Made by a program: the position numbers and the translations under genes
The notes under the pieces: model-generated
What the model was told of the DNA's origin: nothing
The model's database searches: none
The model's input: the letters and a program-made list of their open reading frames with translations, nothing else
Source of the DNA: Flavobacterium sp. FEMGT703F
GTDB taxonomy: Bacteria; Bacteroidota; Bacteroidia; Flavobacteriales; Flavobacteriaceae
Length of the DNA stretch: 64,000 nucleotides
Assembly (NCBI GenBank): GCA_002786385.1
Contig: PGCN01000007.1
Coordinates: 62,001 to 126,000 of the forward strand
Direction: 5' to 3'
In this document: in pieces, positions 18,291 through 26,457 of the stretch
How positions within the stretch are numbered: position 1 is the first letter of the stretch
How the letters are laid out: each line of letters opens with the position of its first letter

Positions 18291-18348
18291 TGATTATTGT
18301 GTTTGATATAATAGGTGTTATACTTTGAGATGTGCAAAAAGGATAAAC

Positions 18349-19995
18349 TCAATTTAAGTCTTTTCGACTTGACTTTTTAACAATTTCGTGAATGATATGA
18401 TCAAGTTTGGTGGCTGATTCTCCGATATAATCGATTAATCGATCATCTGTATAGCCCATTTTTTTATTGTCTTTTAACAAATTTATTAGTCCTAACAGAT
18501 TGGCTAAAGGTGCACGCACCACATGCGATTGTGTCCAAGAAATGTCTTTTAAAGTTTTGTTTTGTTGTTCGATGGTATTCATTTTTTCCAGCGATTCGGT
18601 TAAGTCAACCATAGCTCCAATGATACGAGTGACTTCGCCTTTTTCGTTTCTTATAAATATTCCTTTGTGTTGGATATAGGCAATATTTCCATTGAATTTT
18701 ACAAAACGATATTCGGAGTTAAAGAATTCTTTTTTTGGGTCTTTTATCGCTTTATTTAAATCTTTAATCACTCTTCTGCTGTCTTCTGCATGAATATTTT
18801 TTTGCCATAAATCAGTGTCAGCATTAAATGTAGTATAGCCAAACATACTGTTAAATCCTTCACCATAAAAGATAGAGTTGTTTTCTAAATCCCAATCGAT
18901 AACAGCTTCAACAGTCGCTTTGGCCAGTATTTTAAAACGTTCATTACTTTCTATAATTTCTTGTTCGTTTTGTTTTCTTTTGGTAATGTCTAAAACAATA
19001 CCCTCTAATTTTATCGGATTATGGTTTTGGTCTCGAACTAAGTGAATTCGCTCTAAAACCCATTTAATTTTTCCGGTTCCGGTTATAATTTTATGTTCGC
19101 CTTCAACCACAGCGTCGCTTTCAAAAACTTTATGCATTTCTTTGTCAAATTTTAGCTGATCATCAGGGTGAAAACAAGCCCGAATGTTGTTAAGAGTAAG
19201 TTCGAAAGTGTCAGGATTAAGTTCAAATAATTTGTAAATTTCATCAGACCAAATAATTTCGGATATGGTTAAGTCATTACTCCAATACCCCATAGTAGCA
19301 ATTTCACAAGCTTGTTGCAGACGTGCATTGGTAGCCAACAAATTATTTTGGGTATTTATTTCTTGAGTGATATCAACCGCTGTAACCAAGATACCAACAC
19401 GACCTTCAAAATTCACTTGAGACGTTTTGAGTTTCACTTGAATAATCTCTCCATTTTTTTTTCGATGCTTCATCAGTCCCAAAAAAGAAGCATTAGTAGT
19501 CTGAATTGCTTTGGTTAGTAGTGATTCCATTTGAGGGATTTCACTCTCAGGACGAATGTCTTTAATAGTCATAGTCATAAACTCATCATGACTAAAACCA
19601 TAATGTTCACAAGCAGCCTCATTGACATTCAGAAATCGCAAGGTTTTCAAATCAAAAATCCACATAGGTAGCGGACTGTGATTGAACAAATCTATATATT
19701 CTTGCTTAGACTGTTTAAATTGTTCCTCAGAGGCCAACTTAAACTCAATAATTTGTCGGTAGTAATTGGATAATTTATTGATGTTAAGCTTCATTAATAT
19801 ATGAAGTAAAACTGAAGTGATAAGAATAAAAAATAACCCTTTAAGGGTTTGAAACTTTGATAGCATTTCAACATCTTTGAAAAACAGCTCCAAAAAATAG
19901 TCTGATGTAAAAATATAAACTGCGCTAACAGCAGCATAAATTAGTACAATTTTAAAAGATGAAAATCTTTTTAATATGGTAATTTTTTTTTCCAT
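18349..19995 (-). CDS. Membrane PAS sensor with orphan histidine-kinase DHp domain
   Basis: A 548-residue protein with two N-terminal membrane helices (about 17-35 and 48-66), then three PAS/PAC units (about 97-215, 225-340 and 345-465). It ends in a DHp-like helix pair with His491 in QSHVVRAPLANLLGL. No N, G1 or G2 boxes follow: translation stops soon after the second helix, and the downstream bases contain only the parC terminator, so I see no frameshifted ATPase domain. It may be a phospho-acceptor served by another kinase, a dimerising regulator or a decayed kinase. A 12-bp inverted repeat lies 73-101 bases upstream of the start. Confidence 0.85.
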   Translation of the reverse strand: MEKKITILKRFSSFKIVLIYAAVSAVYIFTSDYFLELFFKDVEMLSKFQTLKGLFFILITSVLLHILMKLNINKLSNYYRQIIEFKLASEEQFKQSKQEYIDLFNHSPLPMWIFDLKTLRFLNVNEAACEHYGFSHDEFMTMTIKDIRPESEIPQMESLLTKAIQTTNASFLGLMKHRKKNGEIIQVKLKTSQVNFEGRVGILVTAVDITQEINTQNNLLATNARLQQACEIATMGYWSNDLTISEIIWSDEIYKLFELNPDTFELTLNNIRACFHPDDQLKFDKEMHKVFESDAVVEGEHKIITGTGKIKWVLERIHLVRDQNHNPIKLEGIVLDITKRKQNEQEIIESNERFKILAKATVEAVIDWDLENNSIFYGEGFNSMFGYTTFNADTDLWQKNIHAEDSRRVIKDLNKAIKDPKKEFFNSEYRFVKFNGNIAYIQHKGIFIRNEKGEVTRIIGAMVDLTESLEKMNTIEQQNKTLKDISWTQSHVVRAPLANLLGLINLLKDNKKMGYTDDRLIDYIGESATKLDHIIHEIVKKSSRKDLN

Positions 19996-20067
19996 AAGCC
20001 TCCGATTTACAATTAGCCATACCTCTATAACTGGAGTAAAGGTATTGTATTGTAGTGAGCTTAAACA

Positions 20068-20096
20068 TGATAATCGTCATGTGGTGACAATTATTA
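20068..20096. promoter_or_regulatory. Operator-like inverted repeat upstream of the PAS sensor
   Basis: Arms TGATAATCGTCA (20068-20079) and TGACAATTATTA (20085-20096) pair at 10 of 12 positions around a five-base spacer. It is upstream of the minus-strand PAS sensor gene and beyond the terC terminator. It could bind a dimeric regulator; no regulator gene is adjacent. Confidence 0.4.
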
Positions 20097-20138
20097 CATT
20101 AGTATTATTATTTAAAAGTATTATTAAGAATTAAAAAT

Positions 20139-20167
20139 AAAAAACTCTCCAAAAAAGGAGAGTTTTT
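20139..20167 (-). terminator. Terminator of terC
   Basis: Stem of AACTCTCC with GGAGAGTT, six A in the loop, and T runs on the minus strand. It lies 19 bases after the terC stop codon. Confidence 0.85.
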
Positions 20168-20185
20168 ATAAAAAGTTATGGCCGT

Positions 20186-20959
20186 TTAAGATTTCTTTTT
20201 ACGCATTTTCATATTGATGAATTCCACAGCCAAGGAGAAGGCAATGGCAAAATACAAGTAACCTTTAGGCACTACACCAACATGTTGACCGGCCAATTGG
20301 GCTTCCGACAAGTGCATACTTTCGGTAATTAGCATAAAACCAATCAGGATTAAGAAGGCCAAACCTAAAACTTGTATAGATGGATTAGCATTGACAAAGT
20401 TACCTACCGGTACAGCAAACAACATCATCACGCCAACAGAAATTACCACAGCAGTAATCATAATGTACAAAGCGCCTTCAACACCGTTGGTCATTCCTAC
20501 AGCGGTTAGAATACTATCAATTGAAAATATCAAATCAATTAAAAGAATTTGCACAATCACATTCCCAAAAGATTTGGCCGCAGAAGTTTTTAAATCTTTT
20601 TCCTCTTCTCCTTTATGATCTACTTTTTCGTGGATTTCTTTGGTACTCTTGTAAATCAAGAAGATTCCTCCTAATAATAAAATTAAGGCTTGACCGGTAA
20701 AATTAGCACTAAACCAACCAAAATCGATACTAAAGAGCGGTTCTTTCATCGCAATTAATAAAGTGATGCCAAACAGCAACCCAATACGCATAAACATGGC
20801 CAAGAACAAACCAATTTGAGTGGCTTTTTTACGATTTTCTACCGGTAGCTTTCCGGTTACGATTGAGATAAAAATAATATTGTCAATACCTAATACAATT
20901 TCTAAAAAAGTTAAGGTTAAAAGCGCTACCCAAGCATCGGGATTTAAAAATACTTCCAT
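20186..20959 (-). CDS. TerC-family integral membrane protein
   Basis: A 257-residue inner-membrane protein with about seven hydrophobic helices. The signature acidic helices are visible: LTFLEIVLGIDNIIFISIV near residues 17-36, and LLIDLIFSIDSILTAVGM near 138-156. Members of the family are linked to tellurite resistance and, more recently, to manganese export and metal loading of exported proteins. A charged loop (STKEIHEKVDHKGEEEKD) separates the two halves. It is the last gene of a long minus-strand run and is followed by a strong terminator. I give no gene symbol because TerC, Alx and YkoY types cannot be told apart by eye. Confidence 0.9.
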   Translation of the reverse strand: MEVFLNPDAWVALLTLTFLEIVLGIDNIIFISIVTGKLPVENRKKATQIGLFLAMFMRIGLLFGITLLIAMKEPLFSIDFGWFSANFTGQALILLLGGIFLIYKSTKEIHEKVDHKGEEEKDLKTSAAKSFGNVIVQILLIDLIFSIDSILTAVGMTNGVEGALYIMITAVVISVGVMMLFAVPVGNFVNANPSIQVLGLAFLILIGFMLITESMHLSEAQLAGQHVGVVPKGYLYFAIAFSLAVEFINMKMRKKKS

Positions 20960-20993
20960 GGTTTATAAGTTGAATTTTATCGGTTGTACGGGA

Positions 20994-21365
20994 TTATTTG
21001 ATTTTAGTTACAGTACCGCGTTGCTTTTTAGCATCGCCCACAAACGAATAGTCAAAAGTATAACTGTTGCCTTCCGTTGATAAGATGGTCATGCTGATGG
21101 CTTTGCGTTCGTTCATGGTTTTAGGATGTAATTTTTGCAATACAAACTCACAATCGTTTACCCAGCGCACCGAGGCTGTATCGGTTTTCCCATTAAACGT
21201 TTCAATTTGAAGTGTTTCGGTACGGGTAAAAGTAGAAGTGAATTTCTTCCCGTTAATTTCTTGCACAAACTCGAAAGTACCTGTTTTGAAATCGGTGCAT
21301 TTTCGCTCCTTTTGAGAACAAGATGTTAAGCATAAAGTGAGTAGGAGTAGTGATATTTTTTTCAT
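20994..21365 (-). CDS. Small lipoprotein of unknown function
   Basis: A 123-residue protein with a lipoprotein signal ending in CLTSC (Cys16). The mature part, starting SQKERKCTDFKTGTFEF, looks like a small beta-rich fold with two further cysteines. Genes of this kind are, as I recall, sometimes labelled as topoisomerase IV in flavobacterial genomes, but nothing in the sequence supports an enzymatic role. It sits between terC and a DUF6095 gene on the same strand, with 34 and 63 bases on either side. Confidence 0.75.
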   Translation of the reverse strand: MKKISLLLLTLCLTSCSQKERKCTDFKTGTFEFVQEINGKKFTSTFTRTETLQIETFNGKTDTASVRWVNDCEFVLQKLHPKTMNERKAISMTILSTEGNSYTFDYSFVGDAKKQRGTVTKIK

Positions 21366-21428
21366 TCTCTAAAGATATAAATACAAGTGATGATTGGGTT
21401 AGATTATAAATGAGACAATTAAACAGTG

Positions 21429-21656
21429 TTAAGGTTTGTCTTCAAACAAAGCGTCGGTTATGGCCTTAACACCTTTGAACATAAAATAAACAGCCAAAAC
21501 GCAAAGTACAATACCAACAGCCAACACTAACCAATGCCAAACATTTTGTTTGTTGATAAAAGCATTATACACCACACTTGGACCAAGAAACATGAGTGGC
21601 AAAGCATAGAGTAAGTTTTTGATGCCTTTATCGAGTAAGGTTTTGTTGATAGCCAT
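21429..21656 (-). CDS. DUF6095-like small membrane protein
   Basis: A 75-residue protein with two membrane helices (about 14-32 and 39-62) and the loop NAFINKQNVWHW between them. It resembles the flavobacterial family DUF6095. It starts five bases after the stop of the preceding gene, in the run that begins upstream with murQ, so it is probably translated from the murQ mRNA. Function unknown. Confidence 0.8.
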   Translation of the reverse strand: MAINKTLLDKGIKNLLYALPLMFLGPSVVYNAFINKQNVWHWLVLAVGIVLCVLAVYFMFKGVKAITDALFEDKP

Positions 21657-21660
21657 AGCC

Positions 21661-22128
21661 TTAAAATTTAAGTTGCAAGCCCATTCCGGCTCGGTTACTG
21701 ATTAAGTTGAGTTCTAACGATGGTTGTGCCGCACCCAATTTCCCGTTTTTGTGTTCCTTATTATAAATATTGGCGGCCTTTTCATATAACTTTTTTCTAC
21801 CTGAAAGTACCGGAATAGAGGCTACCAAAGATCCAACACCAACATAAGTCATTGTTCCCGGATATTTGGCATCAGAAAACAATCCTACAGCCAAATCACC
21901 AACTGTTAAACCGATACCAAAACCCAATAAAAAGCCGCCTACAGCTTCTTTGGATTTAGCCTGTTTGTATAGCGAAGCCGATTCGTAGTTAGTATTTAGC
22001 AACTGCCTTGCTTCACGGGTTTCCAGTCGTTTGCCATCAAGATAGAATCGACTGCCTTCCAAGGTCATGGTTTGTGAATGGGTGAGAAGTGCTGTTAACA
22101 AAAAACTTAGCGTTAGTAATTTCTTCAT
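21661..22128 (-). CDS. Secreted or membrane protein of unknown function
   Basis: A 155-residue protein with a signal peptide (MKKLLTLSFLLTALLTHSQ). After a short polar region with LEGSRFYLDGKRLETREARQLL, which looks like a small substrate-independent domain seen in Bacteroidota envelope proteins, there are two Gly-rich hydrophobic stretches (about 64-84 and 90-107). A final beta-like segment ends GMGLQLKF with a terminal aromatic residue, which suggests outer-membrane association. I do not recognise the family. It is 12 bases downstream of the papain-fold-like gene. Confidence 0.7.
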   Translation of the reverse strand: MKKLLTLSFLLTALLTHSQTMTLEGSRFYLDGKRLETREARQLLNTNYESASLYKQAKSKEAVGGFLLGFGIGLTVGDLAVGLFSDAKYPGTMTYVGVGSLVASIPVLSGRKKLYEKAANIYNKEHKNGKLGAAQPSLELNLISNRAGMGLQLKF

Positions 22129-22140
22129 TTTGAGTTGTTT

Positions 22141-22827
22141 TTATATTTTAATCCAATTGTTTAATAATTCCCTGTCAGCCGACAACTTGCCAACCACTCG
22201 GTATTTTGATTTGATCAACAAGGCTGATTCTGAAAATTTTTCTTTAACTACCTTGAACGGTCGTGCACCACTGGAATGAATAAAAAAATTACCTTCGTCA
22301 GCTATATGTAAAAATCCGGTATGATTATCTAATCCAACCACGTAAAGACCATTGCCTTTTGTTTTTAAAGCCTGTTCAAATTCTTGTATACTTTTATTTG
22401 AAAACCTTTCAATATTAGCTTCAGAAACCAAACTCTTAATCATTTGTTCCGAAGCACATTGTGCTAATTTAACACGGTTTATATTCACTCCCAAATCTCT
22501 TAAAGTTGTAGTCACAAAATAACCACAAGCAATACTGCCTTCGTTTGGTTTTTGAGTTGTTCCGTTGAAATCCCAGTCGGTGCCGTACCAATAGGGAAAG
22601 ATGTTTTCAGTGAGTTGGTGGGTAAAGGTTTTGGCGATTTCAGCTTGACTTTTCCCGTGCAATGCTTTTCTGATTAGTCGGATACTATCTAATGTTTTAG
22701 GATAGTCAGCAGCTTCTCTGTTTGATTCATATGTGATTACAGAAGCTCTTGCGGTATTTCTATAAGTATAATAGCCAAGACCGGAAACCAGCAACAGCAA
22801 TACAAACATTTGAATCGCTTTTTTCAT
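22141..22827 (-). CDS. Exported papain-fold-like (NlpC/P60-type) protein
   Basis: A 228-residue protein with one N-terminal membrane anchor or signal (about 4-22). The middle has YGTDWDFNGTTQKPNEGSIA, then Cys101-Gly-Tyr-Phe, and later DNHTGFLHI with His169. A Cys in CGYFV, a His in a HxGF-type strand and the YGTxWDFNG block are what one expects of a permuted NlpC/P60-type cysteine peptidase or amidase. The order and spacing fit, but the third polar residue is not obvious. It starts one base after murQ, so a role in peptidoglycan turnover is a reasonable inference, not shown. Confidence 0.65.
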   Translation of the reverse strand: MKKAIQMFVLLLLVSGLGYYTYRNTARASVITYESNREAADYPKTLDSIRLIRKALHGKSQAEIAKTFTHQLTENIFPYWYGTDWDFNGTTQKPNEGSIACGYFVTTTLRDLGVNINRVKLAQCASEQMIKSLVSEANIERFSNKSIQEFEQALKTKGNGLYVVGLDNHTGFLHIADEGNFFIHSSGARPFKVVKEKFSESALLIKSKYRVVGKLSADRELLNNWIKI

Positions 22828-22828
22828 C

Positions 22829-23641
22829 TTATCCTTTGTATGATTCTACTGCTTTACGCACACTACCGTTTTGTTCCAACAAAGCCGAAGCTTCTTCATA
22901 ACTAACGGGAATTTCACTCATAATCATTCGCACACCACGGTCCACTAGCTTAACATTGCTGAGTTGCATATCGACCATTTTATTGCCTTTAACACGACCA
23001 AGTTGAATCATAGTAGCGGTAGAAATCATATTCAACACTAGCTTTTGAGCGGTACCGGCTTTCATGCGAGAGCTTCCGGTTACGAATTCCGGACCAACCA
23101 CCACTACCACAGGATATTGTGCTGTTATAGCCAACGGACTACCTTCATTACAAGTAATACAACCGGTAAGTATGTTTTTTTTATGGCATTTTTCCAAACC
23201 GCCAATCACATACGGAGTAGTTCCTGAAGCGGCAATACCAATCACTACGTCTTTATCTGAAATATTTTCGGCTACTAAATCTTTCCAGGCTTGTTCTTTA
23301 TCATCTTCGGCAAATTCTACGGCTTTGCGAATCGCTTTGTCGCCACCGGCAATAATACCGTTCACTAAATCGAAAGGTACGCCAAAAGTAGGCGGACATT
23401 CTGATGCATCTACAATCCCTAATCTTCCGGAGGTTCCGGCGCCTATGTAAAACAGTCGACCACCAATTTTCATTTTGGCGACCACTTGTGTCACTAAGGC
23501 TTCTATTTGCGGCAAGGCTTTTTCAACGGCAAGTGGTACCGTTTTATCTTCGTTGTTGATGTTAGTCAGTAAATCGTGGACCGACATTTGTTCCAAACGA
23601 TCATAATGTGAGGATTGCTCCGTAGTTTTAGTGAAAGACAT
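22829..23641 (-). CDS. murQ: N-acetylmuramic acid 6-phosphate etherase
   Basis: Cleaves the lactyl ether of N-acetylmuramic acid 6-phosphate to give N-acetylglucosamine 6-phosphate and lactate, a step in peptidoglycan recycling in the cytoplasm. The SIS domain shows GAGTSGRLGI (67-76), the catalytic-region DASECPPTFG with Glu81, GIAASGTTPYV and TGSSRMKAGTAQK. At 270 residues it is somewhat shorter than E. coli MurQ, missing part of the C-terminal helical extension. The gene starts 53 bases after the ZIP transporter stop, and almost all of that gap is an octad repeat. The next gene follows after one base. Confidence 0.94.
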   Translation of the reverse strand: MSFTKTTEQSSHYDRLEQMSVHDLLTNINNEDKTVPLAVEKALPQIEALVTQVVAKMKIGGRLFYIGAGTSGRLGIVDASECPPTFGVPFDLVNGIIAGGDKAIRKAVEFAEDDKEQAWKDLVAENISDKDVVIGIAASGTTPYVIGGLEKCHKKNILTGCITCNEGSPLAITAQYPVVVVVGPEFVTGSSRMKAGTAQKLVLNMISTATMIQLGRVKGNKMVDMQLSNVKLVDRGVRMIMSEIPVSYEEASALLEQNGSVRKAVESYKG

Positions 23642-23648
23642 GCTAACG

Positions 23649-23680
23649 ATGCTTAGGTTTTGAGTGGCTAAGATACTGAG
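23649..23680 (-). repeat. Octad repeat leader of murQ
   Basis: On the minus strand four 8-base units of the form CTNAGNNN or CTCAANNN (for example CTCAGTAT, CTTAGCCA) run up to seven bases before the murQ ATG. They keep the same register and orientation as the parC leader, although the two sequences differ in the variable positions. Confidence 0.7.
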
Positions 23681-23694
23681 ATTCCTTCGGATTT

Positions 23695-24363
23695 TTAAAT
23701 AAAACTCGCCAATAAAATTCCCAAAATAATCATCGAGATTTTGGCAATATTAAATTTGTGTCCTTCGCTACTTTCAAAGATAATGGTAGAAGAAATATGG
23801 AATAATATACCAATAACTACAGCGGTAATTTCAGTAAAGTACTGTGTGATTGCGGGTGCCGAATCGGAAACCAATGTCCCAAGTGGTGTCATCAAAGCAA
23901 AAGAAACCATAAAGATGAATAATGCGGTTTTGTTCAATTCGGCATTCAAGAAAAAAGTGGTTAAAATAATAGCAATAGGCAAGTGGTGTATTGCAATGCC
24001 GTAGGCCAAATCGTGGTGATGTCCAACGGGAAATCCTTCTAAAAAAGCGTGAATACACAAACTGATGAACAATAGCCAAGGCATACTGTTGATTTTGTCG
24101 TGTCCGTGAACATGTCCGTGTTCGGCGCCTTTGGAAAAAAATTCTAAAATAATTTGGAACAATATTCCAACCATGATGAAAAGCCCAATGCTGTGGTTGT
24201 GGCTTTCATAAACTTTGGGCAACAAATCCATGACCGTCAGCGACAACAAAAAGGAACCACTGAAAGCCAATAATAATTTCAGGCTTTTTTTCTTTTTAGG
24301 TTTAATAATCAATGCTATAGCGTAGCCTATTAGAACTGATAGTAAAGGTAAGATATAGTTCAT
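23695..24363 (-). CDS. ZIP-family metal transporter
   Basis: A 222-residue inner-membrane importer or exporter of divalent metals such as zinc or iron. The conserved metal-site helices are visible: HAFLEGFPVGHHHD (105-118) and GIAIHHLPIAI (122-132), with His and Glu in the ZIP pattern. A His-rich loop (HGHVHGH, 82-88) lies between helices, as is usual for the family. I start at the ATG at 24361-24363 (MNYILPLL), which opens the first helix; six codons further upstream add only a polar tail. It is in the same run as the SAM methyltransferase and murQ. The direction of transport cannot be told. Confidence 0.9.
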   Translation of the reverse strand: MNYILPLLSVLIGYAIALIIKPKKKKSLKLLLAFSGSFLLSLTVMDLLPKVYESHNHSIGLFIMVGILFQIILEFFSKGAEHGHVHGHDKINSMPWLLFISLCIHAFLEGFPVGHHHDLAYGIAIHHLPIAIILTTFFLNAELNKTALFIFMVSFALMTPLGTLVSDSAPAITQYFTEITAVVIGILFHISSTIIFESSEGHKFNIAKISMIILGILLASFI

Positions 24364-24418
24364 TTTAGTGGAAAGTTGCAATGGATAAAGTCTTTGAAAA
24401 TCTTGTGCTGGACTAATC

Positions 24419-25183
24419 TTATTTAAAAATCATAATCAATCGTTCGCTGGTGTTTTTGTGGAATTTTTTCAATTTATAATCACCGAAAGTGTCCAACAAA
24501 TAAATACCGGCTTGGTCCATCATGCTTTTAAAATCATCCAAGGTGTAGGCTTTGACTTTTTCTTCAAAATGGTATTTTTGACCTTGGTCTTCAAAATCAA
24601 TCTCTTTAATGATAAAGGAATTTGCCAAATAGCGTTTGATGTGAAAAACAATACCGTCGACTTCTTTGGTTTCTTCTGGAATTAAATTTTCCAATACGGT
24701 ATGTACATTCATAAAATCGATTACCGCAAAACCATAATCCGAAAGGCTTTCTTTGATGGCAATCAATGTTTTTAAGTTGTCTTCTTCTGCTTCAAAATAC
24801 CCAAAACTGGTAAACAAATTAAAAATCGCATCGAACTTTTCTTCAAAAGGTATGCGTTTGTCGTGAACCACAAAATGAAGCGTTTCGTTGGCATTTTTAT
24901 TGGCCTCGGCTATACTGTTTTCCGATAAATCGGCACCAATCACATCATAACCTAACTGATTTAGGTAAATAGCGTGTCGGCCTTTGCCACAAGCCAAATC
25001 AAGCACTTTGGCCTTTTCAGGCAAGTTCAAATAATGTGTCAGATTGTCCATGAAAATTTGTGCTTCACGGTAATTGCGGTCTTTATACAGTATGTGATAA
25101 TAAGGCGTGTCAAACCAAGAGGCGTACCAAGTATCGTTCACTGGTTTTGTATTGTGGGTTTCGGGATGTAAACTTTCGGCCAT
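24419..25183 (-). CDS. Class I SAM-dependent methyltransferase
   Basis: A 254-residue cytoplasmic enzyme of the Rossmann methyltransferase fold. Motif I is VLDLACGKGRHAIYL near residues 60-74, with the acidic residue after the second strand in DVIGADLSENSI and the motif IV region FDAIFNLFTSFGYF. The substrate is not evident: similar proteins act on small molecules. It has a TAATTTTG box on the minus strand at 25213-25220 and shares the intergenic region with the divergent THUMP methyltransferase gene. 55 bases separate it from the downstream ZIP gene. Confidence 0.88.
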   Translation of the reverse strand: MAESLHPETHNTKPVNDTWYASWFDTPYYHILYKDRNYREAQIFMDNLTHYLNLPEKAKVLDLACGKGRHAIYLNQLGYDVIGADLSENSIAEANKNANETLHFVVHDKRIPFEEKFDAIFNLFTSFGYFEAEEDNLKTLIAIKESLSDYGFAVIDFMNVHTVLENLIPEETKEVDGIVFHIKRYLANSFIIKEIDFEDQGQKYHFEEKVKAYTLDDFKSMMDQAGIYLLDTFGDYKLKKFHKNTSERLIMIFK

Positions 25184-25212
25184 TTATTCTTTTCAAATGA
25201 ATTCTTCACCCG

Positions 25213-25220
25213 CAAAATTA
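25213..25220 (-). promoter_or_regulatory. -7 box of the SAM methyltransferase gene
   Basis: TAATTTTG on the minus strand matches TAnnTTTG. The nearest TTG upstream is about 23 bases away, longer than usual. It abuts an oppositely oriented -7 box. Confidence 0.45.
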
Positions 25221-25223
25221 GTG

Positions 25224-25231
25224 TATTTTTG
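25224..25231 (+). promoter_or_regulatory. -7 box of the THUMP methyltransferase gene
   Basis: TATTTTTG matches TAnnTTTG and lies three bases from the minus-strand box at 25213-25220. No TTG is seen at the -33 position. Confidence 0.4.
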
Positions 25232-25285
25232 CCGAACTTATGACAATGTCCGATATTGATATTGTGATTACAATTTGTATTGAAA

Positions 25286-26446
25286 ATGGAAAATTTTAAA
25301 ATGGTAGCCAAAACCTTTTTTGGTTTTGAGGAAATATTAGTCAAAGAATTACAGCAATTGGGTGCGCAAGACGTGGAAATAGGAACGCGCGCCGTTAGTT
25401 TTAAAGGCGACAAAGGTTTTATGTACAAAGCCAATTTGTCGTTACGAACTGCTTTAAAAATATTAAAACCTATTTACCAATTCAGAGCGTTTAACGACCA
25501 AAGTTTGTACAAAGGTATTCAGGGTATCGATTGGAGTAAATACCTCAATGCCAGTCAGACTTTTGTGATTGATACAACCATTCATTCCGACAATTTCAAA
25601 CACTCGCAATTTGTTTCTCAGAAAGCCAAAGATGCTATAGTAGATCAGTTCCGAGAGAAATTCGGGCAAAGACCAAGTATCGATAAAGATTTCCCGGACT
25701 TGCGAATCAACATTCACATCGACCGTGACCAATGTACGGTTTCTTTAGATACATCGGGCGCTTCTTTACACCACAGAGGCTATCGCAGTGCCACCAATAT
25801 TGCGCCGATTAACGAAGTTTTAGCCGCCGGTATGTTGTTGCTTTCCGGTTGGGACGGCAGTTCCGATTTTTTAGACCCAATGTGTGGTTCAGGAACAATT
25901 CTAGCCGAAGCAGCGATGATTGCTTGTAACATTCCTGCTAACATCAATCGCAAAGAATTTGCTTTTGAAAAATGGAACGATTGGGACAACGATTTGTTCG
26001 ACCAAATTATCGATTCATTGATGAAACGCACCAAAGAGTTTCACTATAAAATCATCGGATACGACAAAGCTCCGAGTGCGGTTAACAAAGCCAAAGACAA
26101 TATCGTTAATGCTAATTTAGAAGATTATGTAACGATTAGCCAAGCGAATTTCTTCGATACCCAAAAAGAAACTGTTGGTCCGTTGCACATGGTATTCAAT
26201 CCGCCTTACGGGGAACGTTTGGATATCGATTTGGAACGATTTTACCGCGAATTGGGTGATACCTTAAAAAACAATTATCCCAACACGAATGCTTGGTTTA
26301 TCACAGCCAATTTAGAAGCCTTGAAGTTTGTGGGCTTGAGACCATCGCGAAAAATAAAGCTTTTTAATGGAAGTTTGGAAGCACGTTTGGTGAAATACGA
26401 AATGTACGAAGGCAGCAAACGAACCAAGTTCAACCCACGTGATTAA
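25286..26446 (+). CDS. THUMP-domain RNA methyltransferase (RlmL N-terminal type)
   Basis: A 386-residue RNA N2-guanine methyltransferase, by family. The N-terminal THUMP region (about 1-165) includes VAKTFFGFEEILVKELQQLGA, and the catalytic domain carries LDPMCGSGTILAEAAMIA and the NPPYGERL motif that holds the flipped base. It resembles the first half of RlmL, which makes m2G2445 in 23S rRNA, and not the fused RlmKL of enterobacteria. I use the ATG at 25286; a TTG two codons earlier and an ATG five codons later are possible. It is divergent from the SAM methyltransferase gene. Confidence 0.9.
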   Translation: MENFKMVAKTFFGFEEILVKELQQLGAQDVEIGTRAVSFKGDKGFMYKANLSLRTALKILKPIYQFRAFNDQSLYKGIQGIDWSKYLNASQTFVIDTTIHSDNFKHSQFVSQKAKDAIVDQFREKFGQRPSIDKDFPDLRINIHIDRDQCTVSLDTSGASLHHRGYRSATNIAPINEVLAAGMLLLSGWDGSSDFLDPMCGSGTILAEAAMIACNIPANINRKEFAFEKWNDWDNDLFDQIIDSLMKRTKEFHYKIIGYDKAPSAVNKAKDNIVNANLEDYVTISQANFFDTQKETVGPLHMVFNPPYGERLDIDLERFYRELGDTLKNNYPNTNAWFITANLEALKFVGLRPSRKIKLFNGSLEARLVKYEMYEGSKRTKFNPRD

Positions 26447-26457
26447 TGCCAGTAAGT

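Noticed and set aside
18231..18348. Lost ATPase domain of the PAS sensor as a frameshift
   Set aside because: The sequence behind the stop codon holds the parC terminator and no kinase motif in any frame, so a recent frameshift is unlikely.
20994..21365. Topoisomerase label for the small lipoprotein
   Set aside because: It has a lipobox and 123 residues without any topoisomerase motif. The real parE and parC are at 13.5-18.2 kb.
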